The notes: generated from the sequence alone by a model not told the origin. Positions 6,419 through 14,355 are shown, counted from the stretch's first letter. The stretch is 17,038 nt of DNA from a bacterium (GCA_027040785.1 JALULG010000009.1:1-17038); one strand, 5' to 3'. Numbers and translations are program-made.

Positions 6419-7168
6419 ATGCCACGTTTTATGGATGAAAATATGGAAATGGTAAAGCTGGGAAAAGGTTTTAATTTTTCCGGCACAAAAATTGAAAAAT
6501 TGGGCGCCACCGAATACACCCTGGTGACTATTGCCGTGGATGTAACCGGTTCGGTTTGGGGCTTTGAAAAAGAGCTTCGCGATTGCCTGATTACCGCCGT
6601 AGAGGCGTGCCAGAAATCGCCTCGCGTTAATAATCTTTTGCTTCGGGTAATTACTTTTGCCGATCAGTTTGCCAATGGCGTTAACGAACTGCACGGCTTT
6701 AAACTTTTGTCCGAAATCAATCCTAACGATTATCTGGATTTTACGCCCGGCGGTATGACTCCGCTTTGCGACGCTTGTTATAGCGCTGTTGGAGCAATGA
6801 ACGCCTATGCTCAAAAACTCACCGATGACGATTTTGGAGTTAATGCCATTGCTTTTGTAATCACCGATGGTGGTGAAAACGCCTCGGTGGCAACCATGAA
6901 AATGGTCAGGGAAGAAATGGAAAAGGCGATTCGCGGTGAAATGGTTGAATCAATGGTCAGTGTTCTTGTCGGCATCAATGCTGAGCACTACCGCGATGAA
7001 TTGGAAGAATTCAAAAGAGAAGTCGGCTTCACTCAATATGTAGACGCCGGCGAAGCCACTCGCGGACGTTTGGCAAAACTGGCCGATTTTGTCAGCCAGT
7101 CTGTCAGTTCTCAGTCTCAAGCGCTGGGTACGGGCGGACCAAGCCAAAATATTTCACTGGTTATTTAA
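6419..7168 (+). CDS. vWA-domain protein (TerY-like)
   Basis: A von Willebrand factor A domain with a complete metal-dependent adhesion site: DVTGS (41-45), Thr114 in GGMTPL and Asp150 in ITDGG. There is no signal peptide, so it is probably cytoplasmic. AAAGGAGG lies 17 bases after the pncA stop. Neighbouring PP2C-type phosphatase and protein kinase genes make the set vWA-phosphatase-kinase, the make-up of the TerY-P triad described from comparative genomics by Aravind and colleagues. In that model the vWA protein is the adaptor or substrate of the kinase and phosphatase. The C-terminal tail (about 220-249) is Ser/Gln/Gly-rich and may be flexible. The TerY assignment is inferred from domain and context. 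Confidence 0.85.
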   Translation: MPRFMDENMEMVKLGKGFNFSGTKIEKLGATEYTLVTIAVDVTGSVWGFEKELRDCLITAVEACQKSPRVNNLLLRVITFADQFANGVNELHGFKLLSEINPNDYLDFTPGGMTPLCDACYSAVGAMNAYAQKLTDDDFGVNAIAFVITDGGENASVATMKMVREEMEKAIRGEMVESMVSVLVGINAEHYRDELEEFKREVGFTQYVDAGEATRGRLAKLADFVSQSVSSQSQALGTGGPSQNISLVI

Positions 7169-7184
7169 AACTCAGGTAAACTAT

Positions 7185-7217
7185 GGGGCGTTTAATTGAA
7201 ATTAAGCGCCTCTTTTT
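7185..7217 (+). terminator. Intrinsic terminator after the vWA gene
   Basis: GGGGCGTTTAATT (7185-7197) pairs with AATTAAGCGCCTC (7200-7212) with two G-T pairs, followed by TTTTT. It would separate the phosphatase and kinase genes from operon A unless it leaks. Confidence 0.75.
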
Positions 7218-7218
7218 A

Positions 7219-7380
7219 GGGACTGTCGCCAAACACCGTTGCGAGTGAAATTTTTTGAATTTTTAGTCAAATTATCTAGAAAATTTTTTCGGTGATGTGG
7301 CGATATCAGCTAAAAAATTTTATAGATAATTTGGCAAAAAGACTAAAATTTCAGCCGTGACGGTGTTTGACGACAATCCC
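7219..7380. mobile_element. MITE-like element, 162 bp, with TTTTA target duplication
   Basis: The ends are 21-bp terminal inverted repeats matching at 19 positions, beginning GGGACTGTCG on the left and GGGATTGTCG on the right. Inner arms 7268-7289 and 7312-7333 match at 21 of 22 positions, so the whole element can fold into a long hairpin with a loop near 7290-7311. TTTTA flanks both ends (7214-7218 and 7381-7385) as a 5-bp direct repeat. No open frame is present. It sits between the vWA terminator and the phosphatase ribosome binding site. The parent transposase family is not identified. Confidence 0.8.
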
Positions 7381-7397
7381 TTTTAAAGGAGACGAAA

Positions 7398-8243
7398 ATG
7401 CAATTTTTTACTGATGAATATTTTCACATTGGTCGCGCTCATCTTGGCTCCGGGCAAGCCTGTCAAGATTATGCTTTGGCAAACAAACAAAAACAAAGCG
7501 CTTGGGCAATTGTTTCGGACGGTTGTTCTTCCGGTGGAAAAACCGACATTGGCGCCAGATTGATAACACTTGGCACTTCTCAAATTATTCAGAAAAACAT
7601 TACCAAGCAAAGTTTGCAAACAAAAAATATTGAAATAGAAAGGCAAATTATCTTAAACAATTTGCAGACCACGCTCGGTTTATCAACGCAAGATATGTTA
7701 GCAACTTGCCTTTATGCTATTGCTGATGAAAGGCAAATTTTAGTCAATGTTTGCGGAGATGGTGTGCTGGCATTGAAGTATTTAAACGGCGATATTGTAA
7801 TGCATAATTTTGAATGGACAAAAAATATGCCCTATTATCCAATTTACCAAAACGGTTTATTGGAAAAATTTATCACGGCGCAAGGAGGTGATGTAAAAAC
7901 AAAGTGCTTAAAAGAAGAAGTTTGGATAACGAATATTGAGAATGAGCAATTTCAATGTCTTGGCAATAAATATAATTTGGGAGAAGCTATTGGCGGAGTT
8001 AATTTAAAAATTTCCCAAGAAAACTTGGAAGATTTGCAGTTTATCGCCCTTTTTTCCGATGGCGTTACCCAAGTTGACGGCGTAAAATGGCAAGAAGCGG
8101 TCAGACGTTTGCTTTCTTTTAAAAACACAACCGGCGCTTTTGCCAAAAGAAGAATGATTCGTTTTATTAAAAACACCCAAAAAACAGGCAAAGGTCCGAT
8201 TGATGACATTTCTTTTGCCGTTATTGGCATTCAAAAGGAGTAG
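7398..8243 (+). CDS. PP2C-family serine/threonine phosphatase
   Basis: Metal-binding motifs of the PPM/PP2C fold appear in order: QDY (Asp24), VSDGCSSG (Asp41-Gly42), LFSDGV near residue 215 and PIDDISF near 270. The 281 residues are one catalytic domain with no membrane segment. It would remove phosphate from Ser/Thr in proteins, most likely the vWA protein or other targets of the kinase encoded next. AAAGGAG lies 8 bases before the ATG. The gene ends 3 bases before the kinase start, and its last codons contain the kinase ribosome binding site, so the two are translationally coupled. A terminator and a MITE separate it from the vWA gene. Confidence 0.85.
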   Translation: MQFFTDEYFHIGRAHLGSGQACQDYALANKQKQSAWAIVSDGCSSGGKTDIGARLITLGTSQIIQKNITKQSLQTKNIEIERQIILNNLQTTLGLSTQDMLATCLYAIADERQILVNVCGDGVLALKYLNGDIVMHNFEWTKNMPYYPIYQNGLLEKFITAQGGDVKTKCLKEEVWITNIENEQFQCLGNKYNLGEAIGGVNLKISQENLEDLQFIALFSDGVTQVDGVKWQEAVRRLLSFKNTTGAFAKRRMIRFIKNTQKTGKGPIDDISFAVIGIQKE

Positions 8244-8246
8244 AAA

Positions 8247-9962
8247 ATGAAAATAAACAAAACTACGGAAATTATTTTGGCAAAAAGAGGAAAAATCACT
8301 CTTTCTCCCGCCAACTATTTAAGCAGTGGCGGTGAGGCATCGGTTTACAAAAAAGGCAAAACCATTATCAAATTATACACGGATCAACAAAGAATTCTTC
8401 GTGATAATTTACCTGCCAAAATTGCCAAACTGTCTCAACTGCAACATCCTTTTATTGTCAGTCCGCAAAATATGGTTTTGGATAAAAAAGGAAATCCGAT
8501 CGGCTATTATATGTCCTTGGCAAACGGCGAAGCGCTTTCTCGTTTTTTTACCAATGATTTTCGCAATCAAATCGGTTTTGATATTGATGAAACCAATGAT
8601 TTGGTGGAAAAAATGCAAAAAACGGTCAAATTTGCGCATAGCCGGCAAGCTATAATGGTTGACGCTAATGAGTTAAATTGGCTGGTAGTCAAACAAGCAA
8701 ATTATCAGCCCAAAATTATTGATGTTGACTCTTGGGCGATTGACCGATGGCGCGCTCAAGTGGTAATGCCTTCAATTCGCGATTGGCACAGCAATGGTTT
8801 TAACCAAAAAAGCGACTGGTTTTCTTGGGGTGTGGTTACTTTTCAGCTTTATACCGGCATTCATCCTTACAAAGGAAAGTTGCCGGGATATAAGCCAACG
8901 GAAATGATTAAGCGGATGAAGGAAAATGCCTCGGTTTTTTCCAAAGGCATTCGCTTAAATAGGGCGGTGCGGGATTTTTCTTTAATTCCCACTCCTCTTT
9001 TGAATTGGTATAAACAAACTTTTCAAAAAGGAGAAAGAACTATTCCACCAATACCCTCAAAAAATATAATCAGTCCCAAAGCGCCCCGCAGAATGAAAAT
9101 ACTCCAAAGCGCTCAAGATCTTTTGGTCTTTAATAAATTGTATTTTGGCGTAAGCAGAATAGTCAAGGTTTTTCCTTGCGGACTATTGCGAGCAAGTGAT
9201 AATAAACTTATTTCAATTAACAAAGGGCTTTTACTGGATGATTTTTCTGAAAACGGTGAAGCAATTTATTTAAACGGAGGATACTTATGCGCTGACAAAA
9301 AAGGCAAAGAATTTTCTTTTGTTTTTATCAAAGAAAATAATAAGGAAAAAACAAATCTAAGCATCAATGCCAACATCAAAGAATTGTTTCGTTTTGAAAA
9401 TCGTTTATTTGTTGTCGGTGAGAAAAGCTTGAATGAAGTTTTTCTAAAATTCTTTTCCAAGCCCATTCTTTGTTTGGGACAAAGGCAAGGAATTTTAAGA
9501 AATTCAAGCCAATGGTTTGAAGGCGCAGGCGTTCAAGATGCTTTGGGAGTAAAATATATTATCATTCCCTTTGGCGAAAAATCTTGCGCTCAAATCCGCG
9601 CGCCGGAAATGGATGATTTAAAAATCATAAATGGTAAAGCTGGCACCGGTTTTGCTTGCTTTATTGGTATTGACAAAAAAGGCGTTTACCATAAATTGGA
9701 ATTCGCCTTTAACAAAAATTATCAATCATACCAAGTTTGGCGCAACACAACAGACAATTCCGCTCTCAATATAAGTATTTTGGAAAACGGTCTTTGCGCC
9801 ACAATAGTCCAAGACAAAGAATTGGTAATTTTCGCCCCTCACCAAGGACTTGTCAAAAAAATCACCCACCCAAACATCGGCACAGATATGACTCTCGCCA
9901 AAATAAATAACAAGGTAATTTATTTCCTAGACAACGAAGTCTGGCAAATAAGAACCAAATAA
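8247..9962 (+). CDS. Protein kinase with C-terminal unknown domain
   Basis: An N-terminal protein-kinase-like domain spans about residues 20-270: glycine-rich GGEASVYK (28-35), Lys42 in IIKLY, a catalytic loop with Asp139 and Asn144 (VDANELNWLV), and Asp159 in place of the DFG Asp (IIDVDSW). The key residues are present, so it is probably active. The 'D-x-x-x-x-N' loop without HRD matches the divergent kinases paired with vWA and PP2C genes. Residues about 290-571 have a beta-rich, repeating pattern and may be a propeller-like sensor; no known domain is recognised there. There is no membrane segment. It starts 3 bases after the phosphatase stop and is followed by a strong terminator. Confidence 0.85.
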   Translation: MKINKTTEIILAKRGKITLSPANYLSSGGEASVYKKGKTIIKLYTDQQRILRDNLPAKIAKLSQLQHPFIVSPQNMVLDKKGNPIGYYMSLANGEALSRFFTNDFRNQIGFDIDETNDLVEKMQKTVKFAHSRQAIMVDANELNWLVVKQANYQPKIIDVDSWAIDRWRAQVVMPSIRDWHSNGFNQKSDWFSWGVVTFQLYTGIHPYKGKLPGYKPTEMIKRMKENASVFSKGIRLNRAVRDFSLIPTPLLNWYKQTFQKGERTIPPIPSKNIISPKAPRRMKILQSAQDLLVFNKLYFGVSRIVKVFPCGLLRASDNKLISINKGLLLDDFSENGEAIYLNGGYLCADKKGKEFSFVFIKENNKEKTNLSINANIKELFRFENRLFVVGEKSLNEVFLKFFSKPILCLGQRQGILRNSSQWFEGAGVQDALGVKYIIIPFGEKSCAQIRAPEMDDLKIINGKAGTGFACFIGIDKKGVYHKLEFAFNKNYQSYQVWRNTTDNSALNISILENGLCATIVQDKELVIFAPHQGLVKKITHPNIGTDMTLAKINNKVIYFLDNEVWQIRTK

Positions 9963-9970
9963 AAAGCAAA

Positions 9971-10006
9971 AAGCGCTGTTTCCTCAAACAGCGCTTGACT
10001 TTTTTT
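9971..10006 (+). terminator. Intrinsic terminator after the kinase gene
   Basis: AAGCGCTGTTT (9971-9981) pairs perfectly with AAACAGCGCTT (9986-9996), followed by GAC and seven Ts. It ends operon A. Confidence 0.9.
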
Positions 10007-10019
10007 GAAAATTTTATAT

Positions 10020-10065
10020 TTTACTTAGTGTGCTCTTGACACGATTTAAAAAGTATGCTAAGTTT
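10020..10065 (+). promoter_or_regulatory. Operon B promoter with overlapping upstream operator
   Basis: TTGACA (10036-10041), a 17-bp spacer and TAAGTT (10059-10064) are identical in sequence to the operon A promoter across 46 bp. The AGTGT-N7-ACACG palindrome is at 10027-10043, over the -35. Confidence 0.85.
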
Positions 10066-10102
10066 ATTTATAATAGTGTAATCAATACACTATTATAAAT
10101 AA
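10064..10102. promoter_or_regulatory. Operon B downstream operator, 39-bp palindrome
   Basis: The palindrome is centred on 10083 and symmetric over 39 bases except the pair 10081/10085. Its core AGTGT-AATCAAT-ACACT (10075-10091) has the same 5-7-5 geometry as in operon A. It lies at and after the expected start site, 48 bp centre to centre from the upstream operator. Confidence 0.75.
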
Positions 10103-10135
10103 CTGAGTTCTTTACAAATCAAAAGGAGAATGATT

Positions 10136-11380
10136 ATGAAAAAATTATTTAACCTCGATCAGCCCATAATCAAGAACTTATTGGAAACAGACACCTATAA
10201 AATCAGAATGTTGTATTTTATTTGGACATTTTTTCCAAAAGCCAAAACCAAATTCGCTTTTACCAATCGCACCAAAGCGGTGCCTTTGGCGCAAGAAATA
10301 AACTTAAACGAATTGCGCGAACAAGTCAATGCTGTGGCAAAATTACAATTTAGCGATAGAGAAATTGATTTTTTGCGAGTTAGGGAAAAATATCCGGAAA
10401 AATTTTTGCAATTTCTGAAAAATTTAAAACTTTCCGATATTTTTATTGATGCCGACAAAGACGGTCAATTGTTGATTGAAACCGAGGAGGATTATTGGAC
10501 AAAAACCACTCTTTGGGAATTGATTGTTTTGCCCATTATCAGCGAATTATATGCCCGCAATACAATTGCTCGGCAAAATATTTCTGAAAGAGAAATTATA
10601 ATAAACGGCGAAAAGATGTTTAAACGCAAACTTGAACTGCTGAAAAATTCCGGAGTGAAGGCCTTGCAGTTTGGTTTGCGTCGGAGATTAAGCGCTAACT
10701 GGGAAAAGCACATTACGGAGATGGCGCTTGACTTGATGCCGGGCGTGATTGTGGCTATTTCCAATATGCAATTGGCGCGAGAACTAAACTTTCCCTATGC
10801 CGGCACCAATGCCCATGAATTATCTATGGCGCTAAATGCCCTGCGTTGGGCAGAAGGAGAAGAAAAAGCCTGGCAAGCCCAATATGAAGTCTTTGAAAAA
10901 TGGTTTCAACTTTTTCCCAAAGAGCAAAGGATTATTTTGCCGGACACTTTCGGATCTAAACAGTTTTTGGATAATATTCCCCAAAAACTGGCTCTGGAAG
11001 CGATTGGCTTTCGGCAGGATTCCGGCAATCCGATAGAATTTGCTTCTTGGGTTTTGGCAATGTGGCAAAGATTTGGCATTAATCCGTTGGAGCGAGTTCT
11101 TTTTTTCAGTGATGGATTAAAGCCTGAAAAAATGATTCGTCTTTATCAAGAGTTTTACCAAACAGTCAAAGTTCTCTTTGGCTGGGGCACCAATTTCAGC
11201 AACGACACCGGCTTTATCCAAGCCCTTTCTATTGTAATGAAACTGATAAAAGCCAACGGTATTGAGGCAATAAAATTAAGCGACAACCTTGCCAAAGCAA
11301 TTGGCGAAAGGCGGGCGCTAAAAAGAAATAAAAAATTATACGGCTATGATGTTAATTTTAACGAAGAATGTGTTTATTAA
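10136..11380 (+). CDS. pncB: Nicotinate phosphoribosyltransferase
   Basis: It makes nicotinate mononucleotide from nicotinate and PRPP with ATP, the second salvage step. The N-terminal LETDTYKIRM, FAFTNRT, the GTNAHELSM segment with the His expected to be phosphorylated (about 227), GFRQDSGNP, FFSDGL and FGWGTNFSND are the family motifs in order. The 414-residue length is normal. Two in-frame ATGs occur, at 10130 and 10136. The second is chosen because AGGAG at 10124-10128 is only 1 base from the first but 7 from the second. It is the first gene of operon B, and nadE follows after 26 bases. Confidence 0.92.
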   Translation: MKKLFNLDQPIIKNLLETDTYKIRMLYFIWTFFPKAKTKFAFTNRTKAVPLAQEINLNELREQVNAVAKLQFSDREIDFLRVREKYPEKFLQFLKNLKLSDIFIDADKDGQLLIETEEDYWTKTTLWELIVLPIISELYARNTIARQNISEREIIINGEKMFKRKLELLKNSGVKALQFGLRRRLSANWEKHITEMALDLMPGVIVAISNMQLARELNFPYAGTNAHELSMALNALRWAEGEEKAWQAQYEVFEKWFQLFPKEQRIILPDTFGSKQFLDNIPQKLALEAIGFRQDSGNPIEFASWVLAMWQRFGINPLERVLFFSDGLKPEKMIRLYQEFYQTVKVLFGWGTNFSNDTGFIQALSIVMKLIKANGIEAIKLSDNLAKAIGERRALKRNKKLYGYDVNFNEECVY

Positions 11381-11406
11381 AATAAACTAAAAAGGAGGAA
11401 AAAATT

Positions 11407-12375
11407 ATGTTTACCAAACCGATAAGTGAAGTAGCAAAATATCTGGAAAAAAGAGCCAAGGATTTTGCCAAAGGGTGTCAAAGGGTGTATGTATCTGTTT
11501 CCGGTGGCGTGGATAGCGCCGTAGTAACAACAATTTTAGTCCGCGCTTTTGGACCGGAAAATGTTGTGGCTATGTACAGAGATATCCGCTCCAATCCGGT
11601 TCACAAACAAGATGTTCAGGATTTGCAAAAAGCGCTCGGTTTTAAATTACTCCTTATTGACGCCAATCCTCTTTACGATATGTTGTTAAACAAATGCCGA
11701 AAAGAATTTAAAAAAATCGGTATTGAATGGCACGAAGAAAATGATAAAAAACTGAAAGATGATTGGAGTTGCGCCTATGCCTCTCTTAAATCCAGATTTA
11801 CCACGCCATTGGCCGGTTTTATTGCCAAAGCGATTGATGATGGCAATGGTCGTATTTTTGGCACAGGAAATTTGGAAGAAGATGTTTTATTTCGTTATTT
11901 TGATAAATTTGGCGATGGCGCCGTGGATAATAATATTTTGGTTGGTTTAACTAAAATGGAAGTTCGTCAATTAGCGGTTTGGTTCAGCCAAGAGCACCAC
12001 GCAAAAATATTAAAGCGCATTGCTGAAAAAATCCCCTCTGCAGATCTTCAAGCCAAAGGAGATGAGCACAACGATGAAGACGAACTTAGTTTATGGGCGA
12101 AAAATCTCGGTTTTGATATCAGACTGTCTTACGGAGATATAAACACGGAAGGAAATATCGCCTGGGCAGTGAAACAAGACCTTGATTTCGGAGTTGTCAA
12201 AGGAGAACGAAAACACTTTAACGAAAAAATGCTTGCCCTTGATTTGGGCTATACGCCGGAGCAAATACAATTAATAATGTTTGCTCGCAACATTGAAAAA
12301 ACCACCAGACATAAGGAATTAAATATTCCCGGTGTCACTCGCAAAGAATTGCGTGAAAAAGGTTTGGTTGATTAA
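11407..12375 (+). CDS. nadE: NAD synthetase (ammonia-dependent type)
   Basis: It amidates nicotinate adenine dinucleotide to NAD. The ATP-pyrophosphatase loop SGGVDS is at residues 32-37, with GTGNLEED near 156, LTKMEVRQLA and PSADL followed by acidic residues further on, all typical of NadE. No glutaminase domain is present, so it should use free ammonia or a partner. At 322 residues it is longer than the common 245-275; the extra segments are around residues 95-125 and at the C-terminus. AAAGGAGG precedes the ATG. Together with pncA and pncB it completes nicotinamide salvage except for NadD, which is not encoded in this window. A terminator follows. Confidence 0.92.
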   Translation: MFTKPISEVAKYLEKRAKDFAKGCQRVYVSVSGGVDSAVVTTILVRAFGPENVVAMYRDIRSNPVHKQDVQDLQKALGFKLLLIDANPLYDMLLNKCRKEFKKIGIEWHEENDKKLKDDWSCAYASLKSRFTTPLAGFIAKAIDDGNGRIFGTGNLEEDVLFRYFDKFGDGAVDNNILVGLTKMEVRQLAVWFSQEHHAKILKRIAEKIPSADLQAKGDEHNDEDELSLWAKNLGFDIRLSYGDINTEGNIAWAVKQDLDFGVVKGERKHFNEKMLALDLGYTPEQIQLIMFARNIEKTTRHKELNIPGVTRKELREKGLVD

Positions 12376-12391
12376 AAATCCAAATGGTTTA

Positions 12392-12426
12392 AAATGGCTA
12401 TAATTTATTTATAGCCATTTATTTTT
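12392..12426 (+). terminator. Intrinsic terminator after nadE
   Basis: AAATGGCTAT (12392-12401) pairs with ATAGCCATTT (12411-12420), followed by A and five Ts. It ends operon B. Confidence 0.85.
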
Positions 12427-12463
12427 GAGAAAGGATTTTTATACTGCCAATTTAGATCTATTT

Positions 12464-12655
12464 TCAGTTACTTTGTTTTCTTTTTTTGATTGAATAAAAA
12501 AGAATTTTCCAATGTTGAACAATGTGTATAAAAATAAGGACAAAAAAACTTATTTGAATAATTTTTACAAAAGATAAATTGATAAATTTTGATATTATTA
12601 TAAATACGAAAATAATTATCAGTAGCCAGTCTATAATTAATATATTTTTTTTCAT
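12464..12655 (-). CDS. Small hydrophobic membrane protein, 63 residues
   Basis: Two hydrophobic stretches (about residues 5-27 and 31-47) suggest two membrane spans, followed by a basic tail (KKRKQSN). The end of the second span reads FIHIVQHWKILF. It starts 30 bases after the VanW-family gene on the same strand and may be co-transcribed with it. There is no clear Shine-Dalgarno site, and the sequence is very AT-rich, where hydrophobic frames can arise by chance, so confidence is moderate. No family is firmly recognised; the His-containing helix is reminiscent of small DUF4405-like proteins. Confidence 0.45.
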   Translation of the reverse strand: MKKNILIIDWLLIIIFVFIIISKFINLSFVKIIQISFFVLIFIHIVQHWKILFYSIKKRKQSN

Positions 12656-12685
12656 AAAATTGTTTTAATAAAAATAATTAATAAA

Positions 12686-13504
12686 TTAATCAACATTATT
12701 TTTTCCATATTCAAGTAAAGGATTGTACATCATTAATGCGTGATTTTCGGTGATAAATTCTTTCCTAATTTCTTTGTCGGTATTTTTATCAATAACTTTG
12801 CGAAATATTTTATTGTTTCGCGAGTAAGCCCCAAACCATTCGTGTTTAATTTTGTGATCTTTTTCAATGATTTTATATTTAAATTTAATCGGTTTATCTG
12901 AAAGCCATTTGGCAATTAAATATTTATCATCTATATCGAGAAACAGTTGAAATTTTTGTTCGGTATTGTTTTTGATTTGCAGGTCAATATTTGGATATGA
13001 ACAAGTGGCCCCGCTTCCAAAAGGTTGTTTGCGTTTTACATCCGGAAAAACATCATAAGTATGTCGCCAGCGTTCAATAACTGTTAACGGAGTATGAAGA
13101 GTAATCCAGAAAAGTAAATTTGATAATTGACACAAGCCCCCTCCTATTCCAGAAATGACTTTGCCATTATGAAGAATCATACCTTTGACATACCCTTTGT
13201 TTTTCGTTGGTTTGCCAATTTGACGCCAGTATGAAAAAGTTTGTTGAGGGTATAATACGAGTCCGTCAAGATGTTTTATGGCGATTTTTAAATTTATGAT
13301 TTTATTTTCCTGCATCCACATATCTACGTTTTTAAGTTTTCGACGCAGGATAGTTTTGTGAGCGAAAATTTCAACGGGAAGATGTTTTTCTATTTTTTTT
13401 GCAAAATTTACTTTTGAAAAATGCCAATAAAAATGTCGCTTAAAGGTGTAATATATTTTACCGAACAGTATTCTTGGTTTGGATCTTTTTAAGGGTTTTT
13501 TCAT
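12686..13504 (-). CDS. VanW-family protein
   Basis: The VanW core is clear: SYWRQIGKPT (91-100), GYVKGM, GIGGGLCQLSNLL (119-131), LHTPLTVIERWRHTYDVFPD (136-155) and PFGSGATCSYPN. At 272 residues it is the short cytoplasmic VanW form without the added cell-wall domains seen in Gram-positive paralogues. VanW was named from vanB-type glycopeptide resistance clusters, but its biochemical role is not known and no vanA/B, vanH or vanX gene is nearby, so resistance should not be inferred. The N-terminus is very basic. It has a good minus-strand promoter, diverges from the 211-residue gene, and no strong Shine-Dalgarno site precedes its ATG. Confidence 0.88.
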   Translation of the reverse strand: MKKPLKRSKPRILFGKIYYTFKRHFYWHFSKVNFAKKIEKHLPVEIFAHKTILRRKLKNVDMWMQENKIINLKIAIKHLDGLVLYPQQTFSYWRQIGKPTKNKGYVKGMILHNGKVISGIGGGLCQLSNLLFWITLHTPLTVIERWRHTYDVFPDVKRKQPFGSGATCSYPNIDLQIKNNTEQKFQLFLDIDDKYLIAKWLSDKPIKFKYKIIEKDHKIKHEWFGAYSRNNKIFRKVIDKNTDKEIRKEFITENHALMMYNPLLEYGKNNVD

Positions 13505-13526
13505 TTTGTTTATATTTTATATTTTG

Positions 13527-13555
13527 AATATAGCAAGAATTACTATTTTCCGCAA
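13527..13555 (-). promoter_or_regulatory. Promoter of the VanW-family gene
   Basis: On the minus strand TTGCGG (13550-13555), a 17-bp spacer and TATATT (13527-13532) stand about 25 bases before the start codon. Confidence 0.55.
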
Positions 13556-13627
13556 ATTTAAAATTTTAATTGATAAATTATCGGTATTGCTTTTTAAAAT
13601 AAAACTAACCAAAGCGTGAAATTTATT

Positions 13628-13655
13628 TTGACAAATAAGTATTTTGTATTATTAT
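13628..13655 (+). promoter_or_regulatory. Promoter of the 211-residue gene
   Basis: TTGACA (13628-13633), a 16-bp spacer and TATTAT (13650-13655) lie about 60 bases before the start codon, in the divergent gap with the VanW-family gene. Confidence 0.6.
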
Positions 13656-13713
13656 TACCTTAAATATTAAATTTATCTTAAATCGCACATTTTAAAATAA
13701 AGGAGATAAAAGA

Positions 13714-14349
13714 ATGTTTCAGAAAAAAAGTTCAAGATTTTTCAGTTTGAAAAAAGAAATAGAGAGATTTCTTTTCAAGGACTCAAAGCAAGAAATTTCT
13801 CAAATATTGCAAGTGAAATTATCTCATTTTTCTTTTTGCAGAAAAGAGATAATCGTTAATAGAGAATTAATGTCATTTGTGGTTTTTGTCAGTTTGTCCG
13901 TAAAACAAATTTTTTCATTTAACGTAAAGAATTGTCATTTTGTGGTGGTTTTTGTCCCCAGCGTTATTCCTAATCGCGGCTATTTGTGGAATTGTTATTA
14001 TTTTAATAATAGAAGAATCATATCTTTGTTGGGGTATGAAAGATTGATTGAATTGGAAGGATATTTGACTAATCGGAGGATAAAAGAGTTTTTTTACGGA
14101 GTTAGAGCGGATAATTTGCCAAACTTTATTTTTAAAGATCGGATATTTCATCCGATCCTTATTCGTGATAATTATGATATTGGTCAAAAAGTTGCTTTGT
14201 TGGGAAAAGAACCAACTGAAAAAATATTGGAAAAAACAGGGGGAATTGAAAAATATCTACAAGCAATATTTTTTGACGACAATGAAATCAATCTTGAATA
14301 TTTAATGGAAGAAGTTGATAGGTATGAAAATCCGGCAAAAGAACCTTAA
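13714..14349 (+). CDS. Hypothetical protein, 211 residues
   Basis: AAGGAGAT at 7-8 bases before the ATG, a consensus-like promoter and a following terminator show a real single-gene unit. The N-terminal third is basic and helical (about 1-45), then comes a beta-rich part with a hydrophobic patch (about 50-85: ELMSFVVFVSLSV, HFVVVFVPSV), then a mixed part with LLGYERLIELEGYLTNRRIKEFFYG (about 107-130) and an acidic C-terminus. The hydrophobic patches are short and look like buried strands, not membrane spans. I recognise no family. Confidence 0.7.
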   Translation: MFQKKSSRFFSLKKEIERFLFKDSKQEISQILQVKLSHFSFCRKEIIVNRELMSFVVFVSLSVKQIFSFNVKNCHFVVVFVPSVIPNRGYLWNCYYFNNRRIISLLGYERLIELEGYLTNRRIKEFFYGVRADNLPNFIFKDRIFHPILIRDNYDIGQKVALLGKEPTEKILEKTGGIEKYLQAIFFDDNEINLEYLMEEVDRYENPAKEP

Positions 14350-14355
14350 ATGATT

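Noticed and set aside
6263..6814. Long minus-strand open frame across pncA and the vWA gene.
   Set aside because: It is antisense to two well-recognised genes, has no ribosome binding site and crosses their intergenic junction.
12686..13504. Vancomycin-resistance locus suggested by the VanW-family gene.
   Set aside because: No ligase, dehydrogenase or dipeptidase of a van cluster is present, and VanW homologues are common outside resistance loci.
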